Positions 7,721 through 18,431 of a stretch of 64,000 bases of DNA are shown in pieces. Positions within the stretch are counted from its first letter, which is position 1. Each line of letters starts with the position of its first letter. The position numbers were made by a program, and so were the translations under genes. This stretch comes from Neolewinella agarilytica. GTDB lineage: Bacteria; Bacteroidota; Bacteroidia; Chitinophagales; Saprospiraceae. The notes below the pieces were generated by a model. The model ran no database searches, was not told the DNA's origin, and saw nothing but the letters and a program-made list of their open reading frames with translations. The stretch lies in NCBI RefSeq assembly GCF_900110645.1, contig NZ_FOFB01000004.1, positions 222,126-286,125 on the forward strand, written 5' to 3'.

Positions 7721-8728
7721 CTAGCGCTTAGTAGCAGCGTTAGGACGAAGAACGCCGCCACCATTTGTACGAGCTTCAGAAGCAATGCTGCGGGAAACAC
7801 CCAGGTCAGAAACATCATTTCCTAGGATAGAAGCATTACCCTCGAAGAAGCAGTTTTCTACTACTGGAGAGCAATCACCGTTGTCGTTGGCCATGTTAAA
7901 GATGGCAGCACCGTTTAGCACAGATACATTGTTGACGAACTGGCAGTCGAGTACCAGCGGGCTGGAAGCGCCATTCATACCGTAATTTGTCATGCCGGCT
8001 CCGGAATTACTTGCGTTGTCTTCAAATAAACAGTCACGAAAGATCGGGCTTGCCTCAGATCCACTGCCCTGATTGAAGACTGCGCCACCGTTGAAGTCTG
8101 CAGTGTTACTAACGAAAAGGCATCCTACAAAGGATGGACGACCTGAGTCCAGGTAAACTGCTCCTCCGTTATGAGCACTGTTCTGCTTAAAGATACAATT
8201 AGAGATGCGGTGATTGCTAAGGCCATCTACTGCTGGCAGGATGAACAAACCACCACCCGCATTTTTCTTGCTGAACCCTTCAGTGTAGCTTCTGCCAAAA
8301 CCGTTTTCAATAACGAAGCCATCCATCGTTGTTGATGTCGTCGCAGAAGAGCTCATACTTACTACCGTATATACGTTGTCACCTTGTAACCCTTTCTGTC
8401 CGATATCACCGGAAAGAACCGATTTCATTTCAGCCTGGCGCTGGTGTAGCTGAGTTTCTGTGCCCAGAAAGCCACCATAAAGCTGAATACCCGCTGGCAG
8501 AAGGAAGGTTGCTGTCCGGTCACCATTAATGGTTGGCATGTAGGTCCCTTGCTGAACCCAAACCTCATCGGATGCCTGAGCAGCCTTTAGTGCGGTCTGC
8601 AGGTCCATTGCCTGAGACCAACTGGAACCATCAGCCCCAACAGTACCCTGTGGGCTAACGTAAAAACGCTCAGCCTGGCTGGTTGCCGAAACTGATAAGA
8701 TGGTAATAAGAAGAAGAAAATATTTCAC
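7721..8728 (-). CDS. Secreted right-handed beta-helix protein
   Basis: A 335-residue exported protein. Residues 1-19 form a signal peptide (hydrophobic LLLITILSVSATSQA). The mature start FYVSPQGTVGADGSSWSQAM is typical of surface proteins with pectate-lyase-like folds, and the remainder has repeating units such as ISNCIFKQNSAHNGGAVYLD and FRDCLFEDNASNSGAGMTNY, each about 25-30 residues, with the N/G-rich turns of a parallel beta-helix. No catalytic motif is evident. Most relatives are larger and end in a T9SS sorting domain; this one ends in GGGVLRPNAATKR with none, so it may be periplasmic or a shortened form. It is divergent from the PorP operon. Confidence 0.72.
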   Translation of the reverse strand: MKYFLLLITILSVSATSQAERFYVSPQGTVGADGSSWSQAMDLQTALKAAQASDEVWVQQGTYMPTINGDRTATFLLPAGIQLYGGFLGTETQLHQRQAEMKSVLSGDIGQKGLQGDNVYTVVSMSSSATTSTTMDGFVIENGFGRSYTEGFSKKNAGGGLFILPAVDGLSNHRISNCIFKQNSAHNGGAVYLDSGRPSFVGCLFVSNTADFNGGAVFNQGSGSEASPIFRDCLFEDNASNSGAGMTNYGMNGASSPLVLDCQFVNNVSVLNGAAIFNMANDNGDCSPVVENCFFEGNASILGNDVSDLGVSRSIASEARTNGGGVLRPNAATKR

Positions 8729-9220
8729 GATTCAATCCATTTGCTAGATCCCAAAAAATGACAATGCTATACTCGGTAGCAAGTCAGTCAAATGAAAGCA
8801 GCATGGAAAGACACACAGATATTATACTCCACCAGAGGGATGGAGTGAAGGCGGAAGATCTTACAGATCCGGCCAAAAGAGTTGTAATAGAGGGGGAGTG
8901 CTTATAAAATTGTCAAACTAAAAAACAACCTTGTCATCGATTGTGGCGCTAAAATAGGTCGTAAGTCTTTGATATTGTTTGTGCAGTGCGAAAAAGAGCG
9001 ATTGAATTAGGAAGCGGTAGTGAAAATAAAAGAAGCGGTTTATTATGTGAATTTCTTTAAAGCGTTGTAGATTTGTCTTGGTATTCGGATTGTGACATGG
9101 GATGACGAGGTTCAATACTCGTCTAAATAAAAGTTTATTTTTTTCGGTCCAAAAAGTGACTAACACGCCTTGTAAATGTCCAATATGCGAATGTCTATTC
9201 TCAATATCGAAAAGCTGGTT
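8729..9220. other. Intergenic region between divergent beta-helix and PorP genes
   Basis: 492 bp, AT-rich, without a supported gene. TAGATTTG at 9068-9075 on the plus strand fits the -7 consensus and could start the PorP operon with a leader of about 145 nt; the -33 element is weak. Confidence 0.35.
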
Positions 9221-10282
9221 ATGTATTCCACCCGCCGACATCTGGTGGTAATGGCCCTTGTGCTGTTACCCATTCTTGCGTTTGCACAAGACTTCCATTA
9301 CTCTCAATTTTATAATGCTCCCCTGCATTTGAATCCGGCTTTAACGGGTATTTTTCGGGGAGATGTCCGAGCGATGGGTAACTATAAGTCGCAGTGGACT
9401 GACGTTCCGGTAGACTACAAGACCGTAACACTTGCAGTAGACAAGAAATTTCTGAAGGTGTCTAATAGTAAAGGCTTCTTCTCTGGTGGCCTGGCCTTTA
9501 ATTATGACCGTGCCGGTGACAGTAAACTGACTTGGGCAAACCTGGACCTTAACCTATCCTATACTAAGGTCTTTAGCCCGAAGGTTATTGTCAGCGTTGG
9601 CGGAAAAGGAGCACTGGTCCAACGTTCGTTTGATCAAGGTAACCTGCGCTACGATAATCAATTTGACGATGCAAGAGGCGTTTTTGATCCGGGGCTTGGC
9701 TCAGGAGAGAATTTTGACACAGATGGTCAGATTTTCCCCGATTTTGGCTTAGGTATCAACCTTCGCCTGCAGGCTAAGCAGACCGATGAGCTGGTTTACC
9801 GTAATAACCGCCGGACCAAGCTTGACCTGGGTGTTGCGCTCCATCACCTGTTTGCACCAGACCAAAACTTCTACGATAACGTAAGCGTACCAATTGAGCG
9901 TCGACTTAGCCCCTACGCTATTGCTACCTTACAGGTTTTACCCATTGTTGATGTCGTTGCTGGCCTCACTTACCAAAACCAAGGCTCTTTCTACGACGAA
10001 CTCGTAGGAATGCTTGGTGGTCGTGTTTGGGTAAAGAACTCTTTAAGCAACCAAATCAGTGTTATGGCTGGAATGGGCTTAAGGAGAGATAAGATTCAGG
10101 ATGCCTTCTGGCCCACCTTTGAAATCTCCTACAACAACTGGAAGGTTGGGTTGAACTACGACTTCAATACCAGCCAATTTGATATCGCTACCGAAAACCG
10201 TGGTGGCATGGAACTATCTGTTCGCTACATCCTCCGTAAAGTCCGGCCACTACCGGAATTTAAGGTTTGTCCACTCATTTAA
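9221..10282 (+). CDS. PorP/SprF family type IX secretion-associated outer membrane protein
   Basis: Outer-membrane protein that helps attach or export a partner adhesin through T9SS. The start was moved to ATG 9221, since the residues from there form a clean signal peptide (MYSTRRHLVVMALVLLPILA, then FAQ); the longer frame from 9176 adds a non-signal front. The mature protein opens with DFHYSQFYNAPLHLNPALTG, the signature of the PorP/SprF family, and continues as amphipathic strands such as SKGFFSGGLAFNYDRAGDSK. About 353 residues, a normal length. In Flavobacterium, sprF lies next to its client sprB; here a TPR-OmpA gene and a giant CHU_C protein follow within 25-60 bp, giving a dedicated secretion pair. 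Confidence 0.93.
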   Translation: MYSTRRHLVVMALVLLPILAFAQDFHYSQFYNAPLHLNPALTGIFRGDVRAMGNYKSQWTDVPVDYKTVTLAVDKKFLKVSNSKGFFSGGLAFNYDRAGDSKLTWANLDLNLSYTKVFSPKVIVSVGGKGALVQRSFDQGNLRYDNQFDDARGVFDPGLGSGENFDTDGQIFPDFGLGINLRLQAKQTDELVYRNNRRTKLDLGVALHHLFAPDQNFYDNVSVPIERRLSPYAIATLQVLPIVDVVAGLTYQNQGSFYDELVGMLGGRVWVKNSLSNQISVMAGMGLRRDKIQDAFWPTFEISYNNWKVGLNYDFNTSQFDIATENRGGMELSVRYILRKVRPLPEFKVCPLI

Positions 10283-10306
10283 TCCACCACGGAATCCCAA
10301 TTACTC

Positions 10307-13060
10307 ATGCACAGATTTACGCACATTCTTGCAATTATTGTCCTGGCCTCTGTCGGGCTAATGGCGCAAGCTCAAACTTTTGAAGGCTATATTGAAGCTG
10401 CTGATCAATCCGTTGCCCGCGGAGACCAGTATAATGCTTTTCGCTTGTATGCTATTGCCGCCGAGGAATCCTGGGCCGAAGATAACGCTTATGACGAGCG
10501 GATTGCCGAGGTTTACTATAAGGCCGGTGTCGCTGCTTACCGGGCAACTGCCTACGCAGAAGCCGAAAAGTATATGGTTAAGCTTCAAAATCAACCTGAA
10601 GTAACCAAGTACACCTTACACAAATACTACATTGCCCAATCCGCCTTTCGGCAGGGAAGGTACGATCAGGCTGCTTCCAGCTTTCAGCAGTTCCTTGATG
10701 AACAGCCTGGAGCACCTGAAGAGTACCGGTCAACGGCTTTGGCCCAAATCAATGATGCTGACTGGGCTATTGATGCAATGGCCAATGCTGCAGATATTCA
10801 GTTCCGCCATATGCCTGAAGGCATCAATACACCGGACTCTGATGTGATGTACGTGCGTGGTCCAAAAGGAACGCGTTACTTCTCTTCCAACAACTTTGAG
10901 TATAAGGCGGATTCTCTTACCCCACAGCGGAGATTAAGCCGAATTATGAAGCAGACCGGAGAGAACACTGCGGAAGCACTCCCCGAAAGCATCAATATCC
11001 CAAATAAAAATGTAGCGTTTTCTGCTTTCAACAAAGCAATGAACAGGGTCTACTACAGCGTGTGTGATTTCCGCAATTACGATGAGTTGATCTGTGATCT
11101 CTTTGTTGCAGAAGTGGGAGCTGATGGCAACTGGACCAACCCACGGAAGCTTGATATTAATCAGGCAGGGTACACAACTACTCAGCCTAATGTTGGCTTT
11201 GACGCTACTTCTGGCTCGGAGTACCTCTTCTTCTCCTCTGATCGCCCGGGCGGCCAGGGAGGTATGGATATTTACCGGGTTAAGGTGTCTTCAGACGGCA
11301 CACTTGGTACAGTAGAGAATGTAGAAAAGGTTAATACCTCTGAGAACGACGTAAGTCCTTTCTGGTACGGACCACGGCAAACCTTATACTTTGCCAGTGA
11401 TGGCCGCTATACTTTTGGCGGGCTTGATATCTTCAAGTCTTACCTTATTGATGGTCGTTTCCGCAATCCTATTAATCTGGGCGCACCGGTTAACTCCGCT
11501 GCCGATGATGCTTACTATACCCGGTTCGATGATCCGGACATGGCTTATGTTTCTTCTCGTAAACCAGTAGAAGAAGCTACCTACTATAGTGACAACCGGG
11601 ATGTGTGTTGTTATGACATTTACGAGTTTACTCCAGATCCCCGGATTGATCTTCAAGTCCTGACTTTCAATAAGCTTAACCAGAAAGAACTGGAAGGCGT
11701 TACTGTCGCTCTTTATCAGGAAACGCCAAGTGGGCCTGAACTAGTTCAGGAAATCACTAATCTGGAAGATAACGAATTCAACTTCCTGGTGGAGCCAGGA
11801 GGAGAATACAGCCTGAAGGCTACCCGTGACGGTTTTACGGAAGACCTTGACGAATTTGACCTGGCTAGCCCGGAACTCAAGGATCTGGCGTTCATTGAAC
11901 GCAGAATGTACCTCAACCCGATCATCAAGCTCGATGTGTTTACGTTCAACAACGTAGATGAATCGGAGCTTCCCGGAGCGACGGTTCAGCTATTTGAAGT
12001 AGCTGATGATGGTTCGATGACCCTGGTGAAAGAGATTACTAACCCTACGGGTAATGACGCTCACTTTGACCTGGAAATTGGCAAGCGTTACCACGTAATT
12101 GGTGCTAAAGCCGAATTTGGTAAAGCAACTACGGATGTAGACCTACGTGAGGCAAGTGCAGATCAGGGCGGAACCATTCGTCGTGATCTTTACCTCGGTC
12201 AGGAGTTGGAGATCTACGTAATCGATGGCAGAACCGATGAACCCCTCGACAACGCATCCATCCGCCTTACCAAAATTGATGGTACTGTAGTTGGTGAAGA
12301 CACCAACCCTGATGGGAATGACTTCTACTATACGGTTAACCTGGATCAGGACTTCATTCTTGAAACCAGCCGTGACGGTTACTTCCCTCGAAGAGATACG
12401 CTACGTTTCACTCGCCAGGATCTGATTGATGGTGGCGGTAAGCTCGTTTATACCGTGCCGCTGTTCAGTGATGATATTGATAAGTTCCTGCCATTTGAAG
12501 TGTACTTCGATAATGATCATCCCGATCCGGATGCTTATCGTTCCACCACGAAACTTCGTTACGATGAAACTTACTTCCCTTACATCGCTAAGGAAGGCGA
12601 GTTTAAGGAAGAAGCTGTCAGAGGTATGGAGAAGGAAGAAGCCTTCCTGATTGGAGGAGACATCTCTCAGTTCTTCACCCAAGAGGTGAAAGCAGGCTGG
12701 AAGCAGCTTACAAGATTCTCCGATGCCCTCATTCAGCACATGCAGAATGGTCGCTCCTATTCAATTGCTCTTCAAGGCACCGCAAGCCCAAGGGCTCCAA
12801 CGGAGTACAACCGCAGGCTTAGTGCAAGAAGAAATATGTCTTTGGATTTATTCTTCCGCCATTACAAGGGAGGTGTACTCGCAAAATACCTGGATAGCGG
12901 AAAATTAGAGTTTGTGGAATCTGCTTTAGGAGAAACGACTGCTAATCTCGACAAGATTTACTCCCGTATTGATCGTCCGCGCGAATCTGTTTACAGCCCT
13001 CGTGCTTCCATTGAACGTCGGGTATCGCTTGTAAAAGCGACTCCAACTAAGAAAAAGTAA
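10307..13060 (+). CDS. TPR / PD40 / OmpA-like envelope protein (PorE-like)
   Basis: A 917-residue exported protein with a signal peptide (residues 1-22, ending LMAQAQ). Order of parts: TPR-like helices at about 25-160, a WD40/PD40-like propeller at about 170-440 (YLFFSSDRPGGQGGMDIYRV, TLYFASDGRYTFGGLDIF), three carboxypeptidase-regulatory-like beta domains at about 445-720, and a divergent OmpA-like domain at the C-terminus (YFDNDHPDPDA, then SIALQGTASPRAPTEYNRRL). This is the layout of PorE-type proteins thought to tie the T9SS machinery to peptidoglycan. It lies 24 bp after the PorP gene and just before the adhesin gene. The OmpA domain has an insertion of about 60 residues between its first strand and first helix compared with the standard fold. 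Confidence 0.85.
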   Translation: MHRFTHILAIIVLASVGLMAQAQTFEGYIEAADQSVARGDQYNAFRLYAIAAEESWAEDNAYDERIAEVYYKAGVAAYRATAYAEAEKYMVKLQNQPEVTKYTLHKYYIAQSAFRQGRYDQAASSFQQFLDEQPGAPEEYRSTALAQINDADWAIDAMANAADIQFRHMPEGINTPDSDVMYVRGPKGTRYFSSNNFEYKADSLTPQRRLSRIMKQTGENTAEALPESINIPNKNVAFSAFNKAMNRVYYSVCDFRNYDELICDLFVAEVGADGNWTNPRKLDINQAGYTTTQPNVGFDATSGSEYLFFSSDRPGGQGGMDIYRVKVSSDGTLGTVENVEKVNTSENDVSPFWYGPRQTLYFASDGRYTFGGLDIFKSYLIDGRFRNPINLGAPVNSAADDAYYTRFDDPDMAYVSSRKPVEEATYYSDNRDVCCYDIYEFTPDPRIDLQVLTFNKLNQKELEGVTVALYQETPSGPELVQEITNLEDNEFNFLVEPGGEYSLKATRDGFTEDLDEFDLASPELKDLAFIERRMYLNPIIKLDVFTFNNVDESELPGATVQLFEVADDGSMTLVKEITNPTGNDAHFDLEIGKRYHVIGAKAEFGKATTDVDLREASADQGGTIRRDLYLGQELEIYVIDGRTDEPLDNASIRLTKIDGTVVGEDTNPDGNDFYYTVNLDQDFILETSRDGYFPRRDTLRFTRQDLIDGGGKLVYTVPLFSDDIDKFLPFEVYFDNDHPDPDAYRSTTKLRYDETYFPYIAKEGEFKEEAVRGMEKEEAFLIGGDISQFFTQEVKAGWKQLTRFSDALIQHMQNGRSYSIALQGTASPRAPTEYNRRLSARRNMSLDLFFRHYKGGVLAKYLDSGKLEFVESALGETTANLDKIYSRIDRPRESVYSPRASIERRVSLVKATPTKKK

Positions 13061-13120
13061 CCTCTCACTGGCTTTGTGCTTTTAAAGAACGTAATCGTGA
13101 AACTATCTATCAAAATTCGC

Positions 13121-16100
13121 ATGTCGCGCTTTGCCTGTGGTTGGTTGTTACCACTGCTAGCATTATTTACTGTATCCACGCTGCAGGCGGAGGGAATTAA
13201 GGACGTTGCTCCAAACGCAGCTTCTGCTCCGGTAATGCTTGAAACTGCTGGCGACTTTGCCGCCTATGACGGTGACCCTAATGCTCGCCTCATTGTTGAA
13301 ATGACGGGGCCGGAAGAAACGCTGTTTCTTGGTCTGTCCGCAGAATTCAGCCGGCAGGGTGAGCCTTTCACTAACCTGAATTTCTCTCGCTACAACTTCA
13401 GAATTGTACAGGTGAATGACGATGGTACTACCAATGTGGTACACGGCCCTTTCACTGTAGGAAATGACAATGCTAACCTGGACGGCTTCGCAAATGCTGA
13501 GTTCCCCCTATACCCAACCACAGATCCTATGTTCGTCTTTCAGCCAACGGTTGGAGGTACTTACGCGATCGAATTTGAAGAATTTTCTAATGACAGAGAT
13601 TCTAAAGTCAACATCGCTTATTGGGATTTCGCCGTTGTACGCGGTGGTGCAGAGCAGAATGGTCGACTTTACTCTAAATCCTGGGGCTTCCGTACGCCAC
13701 AAGTAACGGGTGAAACGGACGAATGTGAATTCGACCGGCAATTCAACGGCTCATTCTTTAGCTATACTGCTGAAGGGTTTGTTTCCGAGGTTGACTTTGC
13801 TGATTCCGGCTTTCAGGGCCTTTCTTTCAGCGTAGCTTTCAACTCTCGTGGCCCCAGTAATGCTGGAAGCCTGGCTCTTGATCGTCGTTCTGTTGACGGT
13901 GCGGATTCTACTCTTACCGCTGCAGAACACCTTATTTTCTTGACCGAACCTGATGAGAGCTTATTCCCTAGTGATATTCAGAATTGTGGTGTTATCGCTC
14001 AGGTTGGTGAATCCTTCCGCTGTGATCAGGCTCAGGATTTTCCCTACTGCTTAACGGTAGAAGTAACCAAGCCAGGGCAGATTGATATCCTACTGGATTT
14101 TAACGAGAATGGTATCCTTGATACTGGTGCTCTTAGCCAGGACAGGGTTATTGTAGCAGATTTTAGCGACCCGGCTCAACTTACCCAATGCATTCCCTGG
14201 AATGGTTTGAGAGGTGACGGAACACGGGCTGATTACACGGATACCGTAGGTGTAATTATCACTTACACCCAGGGTGTTCAGCATTATTCCGCTTACGATG
14301 TCGAGTTTATGAAAAACGGTTTTACCGTTCAGACGGTACGCCCTAACTGTGGAAGTGTTGGTGTACCCGTTGAGCTCTACTGGGATGACCGTGACATTGC
14401 TCTTGACCCCGGTATTGACGGCATTCCCAAAGATAACCGGACGGGTAGTCTGCGCTCAGAAACTCCCCGCGCCTGGAACAACTTCAGTCTTGGTGATCAA
14501 CCTGACGGCCGTGATTGTAGCAACTTCTTTGACAGTTTCACGGAAGGCTATGGCGATAAAAGCACCTTGAACACCTGGTGGTTTGCCAGTATGGAAACCT
14601 TTACGCCCATTAGAATTCCAGTGGTATCGGCTTTCATCTCCGGCCCGCAGGTAATTTGTATGGGGGACACCTCAATGCTTGTGGCAGATGATCCTTTTGC
14701 TGTAGGCGAATTGAGCTTCGTCTGGTCTGGTCCGGGTGTCGACGGGTTAACAACCGGCACCGTTCCGGCAACTATGACCGGAGAGTACTGCGTAGATGTA
14801 ACGGACTCTGAAGGCTGCTCCGGAGAAACGTGCTACTCTATTGAAGTACTGGACTTTGATAATAACCAGTTCCCGGAAGAACTCTCCATTTGCTTTGGTG
14901 ATGATGTTCAACTGCCGGTAGCAGGCCGTACGGACTACTCTTACGAGTGGAGCCCTAACATTGGTATCGATGACGTTAACTCGAGCCAACCAACCTTTAA
15001 TCCTGAAGTTACAACGGTATATACCGCCACGATTACTAATGAAACCGTCGACGGTCTCTCCTGTCAGTCAACAGAAACGATCACCGTTACGGTTGCGCCT
15101 GACATCGGACTGGAAGTGTTGGGAGGTGGACCAATCTGTGACGCCACTACTACACTGACCGCGACTACGCAAATACCTGCAACGGTTGTTCTGTTTGATC
15201 CAACCGGTGTTCAAATTGGCACCGGAACATCGTTCGACGTACCCGTTAGCGGAGAATCCGATTACGTACTGGTGGCTACTGATGCTGCTGGTTGTACGGA
15301 CACGATCACATTTACGGTATCAGGAGGCCCGGTAGATATTTCTTTACCTGACACCGTACTGAACTGTACGAGCGAAGGTGTAAATATCGCTGTGCAAAAC
15401 CTGGACGCAAATGACGTACTTACCTATGTATGGTCTCCGGCGGAGCTTTTCGATCCTGAAACAATTAACAGCGCAACTCCTACTTTCATCGGAGGGCCTG
15501 GTGATTATCTGACAAGCGTAGAGGTTACCAACCAATATAACTGTACGACTACTGAGGAAGTCAGAGTAATTCTCATCAATGACGATGGTGCACTAAGCTT
15601 TACTCCAATGGTGGATTGTGACGGCAGGACCGTTAGCTTCACCAATACCAGTACAGTACCTTTCGGCTACGTCTATGATTTCGGAGATGGTAACACCAGT
15701 AATGAGACCAGTCCTACTCATGTGTATGGTAGCGTTGGAACCTTTACGGTTACTTTGGACCTGATCTATAATCAGGACTGTGTTGCCTCCTTCACTCAGG
15801 AGGTCACCACTTCAGAGACGCTCGTTGATGCAGCCGCAGGTGTTGCACTCGGAGACTGTGATAACGGTACGGCAACGATCAATTTCACGGATAACTCCAT
15901 TAATGCTACTGGTACTCCATTAACTTATGCATGGACCTTTACGGGGGCTGACCAAACGGAAAGCATGGACGCAAATCCTTCCGTGACGGTTAGTCAGTCA
16001 GGTACCGTTACGGCGAGCCTTAGCGTAACTTCTTCTGACAATTGTACGTCTACCTTTGACACCACTTTCACGGTTGACCTTTCAATTGTAAACCTTCAGG

Positions 16101-18199
16101 ATGAGGTTACCATTTGCCCGGGGGCCACTACTGAACTAAACCCCGGTGCTGTATCTGGTCAGACCTATACCTGGTCTCCATCGCCTGATTTTGATCCCAA
16201 TGAACCAAATCCGGTAACGGGTGTGGCAGGAACCTACAGCGTAACGGTTACTTCTACTGCTGCAGACCTTAACTGCTCTAATGTAGATATGATTACAGTT
16301 GTCATTGCTGACAGCATCGGTCTTGTTGTCAACGGTCCTAACGGTCCCGTAAACGACGGAAATGCTAACGGAAACGGCGGTGCGGCCGGTGATGACGGAG
16401 ACGGTGACGCCAGCGACGGTGACGCCGGTGGCAACGAAGTAGTACTTCCTTCGGTAAATACCTGTGGTGGCAGTATCGATCTTGATGTTGACCTGATGAC
16501 TAATGACGACGTTACGGTTACCTACACAGACCTTGACGGAAACGTGATCGGTACCGGTGGAATGATTACGTTGAGCCCTGACGGCCGGGATACGGTTGTC
16601 GTTACGGCAGTTAACTCATTTGGTTGTATTGAAAGAGATACTATCATTCTGGTCAACAACCAGGTTGATGCAGGAGTAGACGTAGGCGCTGATGGCCTTA
16701 ACTTCTGCTCTGCTACTGATACTTCGGTATTGGTAGTTAATAATGACCCCAATGATGTCCTTACCTATATGTGGGAAGCAAACGATATCATTTCCGGCCC
16801 ACTGGATGGCGAATCGGTTGATATCACTTCACCTGCAGAAGGTTCCGTTGACCTGATGGTCACCGTCACCAATCAGTTTGGTTGTGATACCATGATCACC
16901 GTAACGGTGACGGCAACTCCGTTCACACCCAATGAATACCCTCCGGTTATTCTGCCTTGTTACGATGATGAATTCACCATTACGGGTGGAGATCGGGTGG
17001 ACGGCTACGAATATGTTTGGGAGCCATCGGAGAATCTTGACCTGACGGATCCTGCTAACCCGGTTGGAACCTTTACAGAAGATGGTTCAGTAATGGTAAC
17101 CATTACCGACCCCCTAACGGGCTGTTCTTCCTCACAAACGATTCAGGTGGATGTCGCTCCGGAGATTGATTTTATGGTGTCTCCTGCTGATACTGCCGTT
17201 TGTGAACCAACAATGGTTACCGTTGGTGGCTCTTCCGTTAACGACGATGTAAACATCACCTGGTACAGCGATGCTGAACTGATGAATGAAATTGGTACGG
17301 GTGGCACCTTTACTATTGATGCCGCTGAGCCCGGACAGACGTACACGATCTACGGACAGGCCGTTGACCCCAATACGGGATGTCAGCAGACTACGCCCGT
17401 AACGGTAACGGTTTCTGATATTACTTCGAATCTACCTCTGCCAAACATCGCGGCATGTGCTGGTGAAACACCAAGCATCTTCGGTGAGGTAGAGCCTTCC
17501 GGAGACCTGACTTACAGCTACGAGCCGGCTGGCTCCGTAGACGCTTCTGATCCCAGCAATCCGGTATTCACCGGAACGGATTCTGAGGTGATTACCGTAA
17601 CCATCACCGACCCCGCTACGGGTTGTACAACGATGCGTGAAGTGGACGTAACCGTTACCGACCTGGGTAACCTTACGGGATCTGCTGACCCATCTGTTAT
17701 CATCCTGGGCTCCGATACGGAACTGACCGTGCAGGGTTGTGATGACTGTGGCTATGACTGGATGCCTCCTAACGGTACTATTACCGGTAACGGTAGTACC
17801 GTAACGGCAACACCCGATGAAGCTGGCGACCTGATTTACGACGTTGAAGTAAGCCAGAACGGTTGTACGGAGATCGTGATGATCGAAGTTCGCGTAGAAG
17901 ATCCCCTCTGTGATACGGATAACATCTACATCCCTAATGCCTTTACACCAAACGGTGACGGCATGAACGATGAGATGCGTGTACGCTCTAACTTTGCAGA
18001 TCAGCTGACGGAGTTCCGCTTCATCATCTATGATCGCTGGGGACAGGAAGTCTACTCCAGCGACGATATCTTCGAAAGCTGGGATGGTACAACGGAAGGG
18101 GATGACCTTGAGCCTGACGTCTATGGCTACTGGCTGCGCGTTCGTTGTCCTGCCGGACAGGAACTCATCCAGCAAGGTAACATTACCATCCTTCGGTAA
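13121..18199 (+). CDS. Giant SprB-like surface protein with PKD/Ig-like repeats and T9SS type B C-terminal domain
   Basis: About 1692 residues. ATG 13121 is chosen because it begins a 23-residue signal peptide (MSRFACGWLLPLLALFTVST); a GTG frame runs on upstream to 13076. The N-terminal 500 residues hold beta-rich domains with many cysteines. Then come a dozen or so PKD/Ig-like units of about 85-100 residues rich in Thr/Val, one with a clear PKD core (YDFGDGNTSNETSPTHVYG). The last 90 residues are the gliding-motility CHU_C/type B domain (IYIPNAFTPNGDGMNDEMRV, then FIIYDRWGQEVY). Around 16,340-16,440 lies a low-complexity Gly/Asp/Asn-rich linker. Expected to be exported by T9SS with the PorP partner and displayed on the surface as an adhesin. 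A terminator follows. Confidence 0.93.
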   Translation: MSRFACGWLLPLLALFTVSTLQAEGIKDVAPNAASAPVMLETAGDFAAYDGDPNARLIVEMTGPEETLFLGLSAEFSRQGEPFTNLNFSRYNFRIVQVNDDGTTNVVHGPFTVGNDNANLDGFANAEFPLYPTTDPMFVFQPTVGGTYAIEFEEFSNDRDSKVNIAYWDFAVVRGGAEQNGRLYSKSWGFRTPQVTGETDECEFDRQFNGSFFSYTAEGFVSEVDFADSGFQGLSFSVAFNSRGPSNAGSLALDRRSVDGADSTLTAAEHLIFLTEPDESLFPSDIQNCGVIAQVGESFRCDQAQDFPYCLTVEVTKPGQIDILLDFNENGILDTGALSQDRVIVADFSDPAQLTQCIPWNGLRGDGTRADYTDTVGVIITYTQGVQHYSAYDVEFMKNGFTVQTVRPNCGSVGVPVELYWDDRDIALDPGIDGIPKDNRTGSLRSETPRAWNNFSLGDQPDGRDCSNFFDSFTEGYGDKSTLNTWWFASMETFTPIRIPVVSAFISGPQVICMGDTSMLVADDPFAVGELSFVWSGPGVDGLTTGTVPATMTGEYCVDVTDSEGCSGETCYSIEVLDFDNNQFPEELSICFGDDVQLPVAGRTDYSYEWSPNIGIDDVNSSQPTFNPEVTTVYTATITNETVDGLSCQSTETITVTVAPDIGLEVLGGGPICDATTTLTATTQIPATVVLFDPTGVQIGTGTSFDVPVSGESDYVLVATDAAGCTDTITFTVSGGPVDISLPDTVLNCTSEGVNIAVQNLDANDVLTYVWSPAELFDPETINSATPTFIGGPGDYLTSVEVTNQYNCTTTEEVRVILINDDGALSFTPMVDCDGRTVSFTNTSTVPFGYVYDFGDGNTSNETSPTHVYGSVGTFTVTLDLIYNQDCVASFTQEVTTSETLVDAAAGVALGDCDNGTATINFTDNSINATGTPLTYAWTFTGADQTESMDANPSVTVSQSGTVTASLSVTSSDNCTSTFDTTFTVDLSIVNLQDEVTICPGATTELNPGAVSGQTYTWSPSPDFDPNEPNPVTGVAGTYSVTVTSTAADLNCSNVDMITVVIADSIGLVVNGPNGPVNDGNANGNGGAAGDDGDGDASDGDAGGNEVVLPSVNTCGGSIDLDVDLMTNDDVTVTYTDLDGNVIGTGGMITLSPDGRDTVVVTAVNSFGCIERDTIILVNNQVDAGVDVGADGLNFCSATDTSVLVVNNDPNDVLTYMWEANDIISGPLDGESVDITSPAEGSVDLMVTVTNQFGCDTMITVTVTATPFTPNEYPPVILPCYDDEFTITGGDRVDGYEYVWEPSENLDLTDPANPVGTFTEDGSVMVTITDPLTGCSSSQTIQVDVAPEIDFMVSPADTAVCEPTMVTVGGSSVNDDVNITWYSDAELMNEIGTGGTFTIDAAEPGQTYTIYGQAVDPNTGCQQTTPVTVTVSDITSNLPLPNIAACAGETPSIFGEVEPSGDLTYSYEPAGSVDASDPSNPVFTGTDSEVITVTITDPATGCTTMREVDVTVTDLGNLTGSADPSVIILGSDTELTVQGCDDCGYDWMPPNGTITGNGSTVTATPDEAGDLIYDVEVSQNGCTEIVMIEVRVEDPLCDTDNIYIPNAFTPNGDGMNDEMRVRSNFADQLTEFRFIIYDRWGQEVYSSDDIFESWDGTTEGDDLEPDVYGYWLRVRCPAGQELIQQGNITILR

Positions 18200-18231
18200 A
18201 ACGCCTTTAGCTATCAGCTAAAAAGTATATC

Positions 18232-18291
18232 AGCGATCAACGATCAGTTGTAAGGGGTGAAACCCGGATACTGATGGTTGATCGCTTTTTT
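18232..18291 (+). terminator. Rho-independent terminator of the PorP-adhesin operon
   Basis: Arms AGCGATCAACGATCAGT (18232-18248) and ACTGATGGTTGATCGCT (18270-18286) pair over 17 positions with one mismatch. A 21-nt loop separates them and a six-T run follows at 18286-18291, 33 bp after the adhesin stop codon. The arm sequence resembles a repeat word seen again at the start of mqnA (about 34,304-34,330). Confidence 0.85.
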
Positions 18292-18431
18292 GTTTAAAGA
18301 AGAGGAAAAGAAATAATAGTGAGGTGCAACGTTGCTCGGGAGCCGGGAGAGTTGCTTGAAGTGCTAAGCCTAAGCACCTCTTTAAAGAAGCAATCATTGA
18401 ACCTGCGGCCCCTCGCCCAAAAGGCTTTAAG

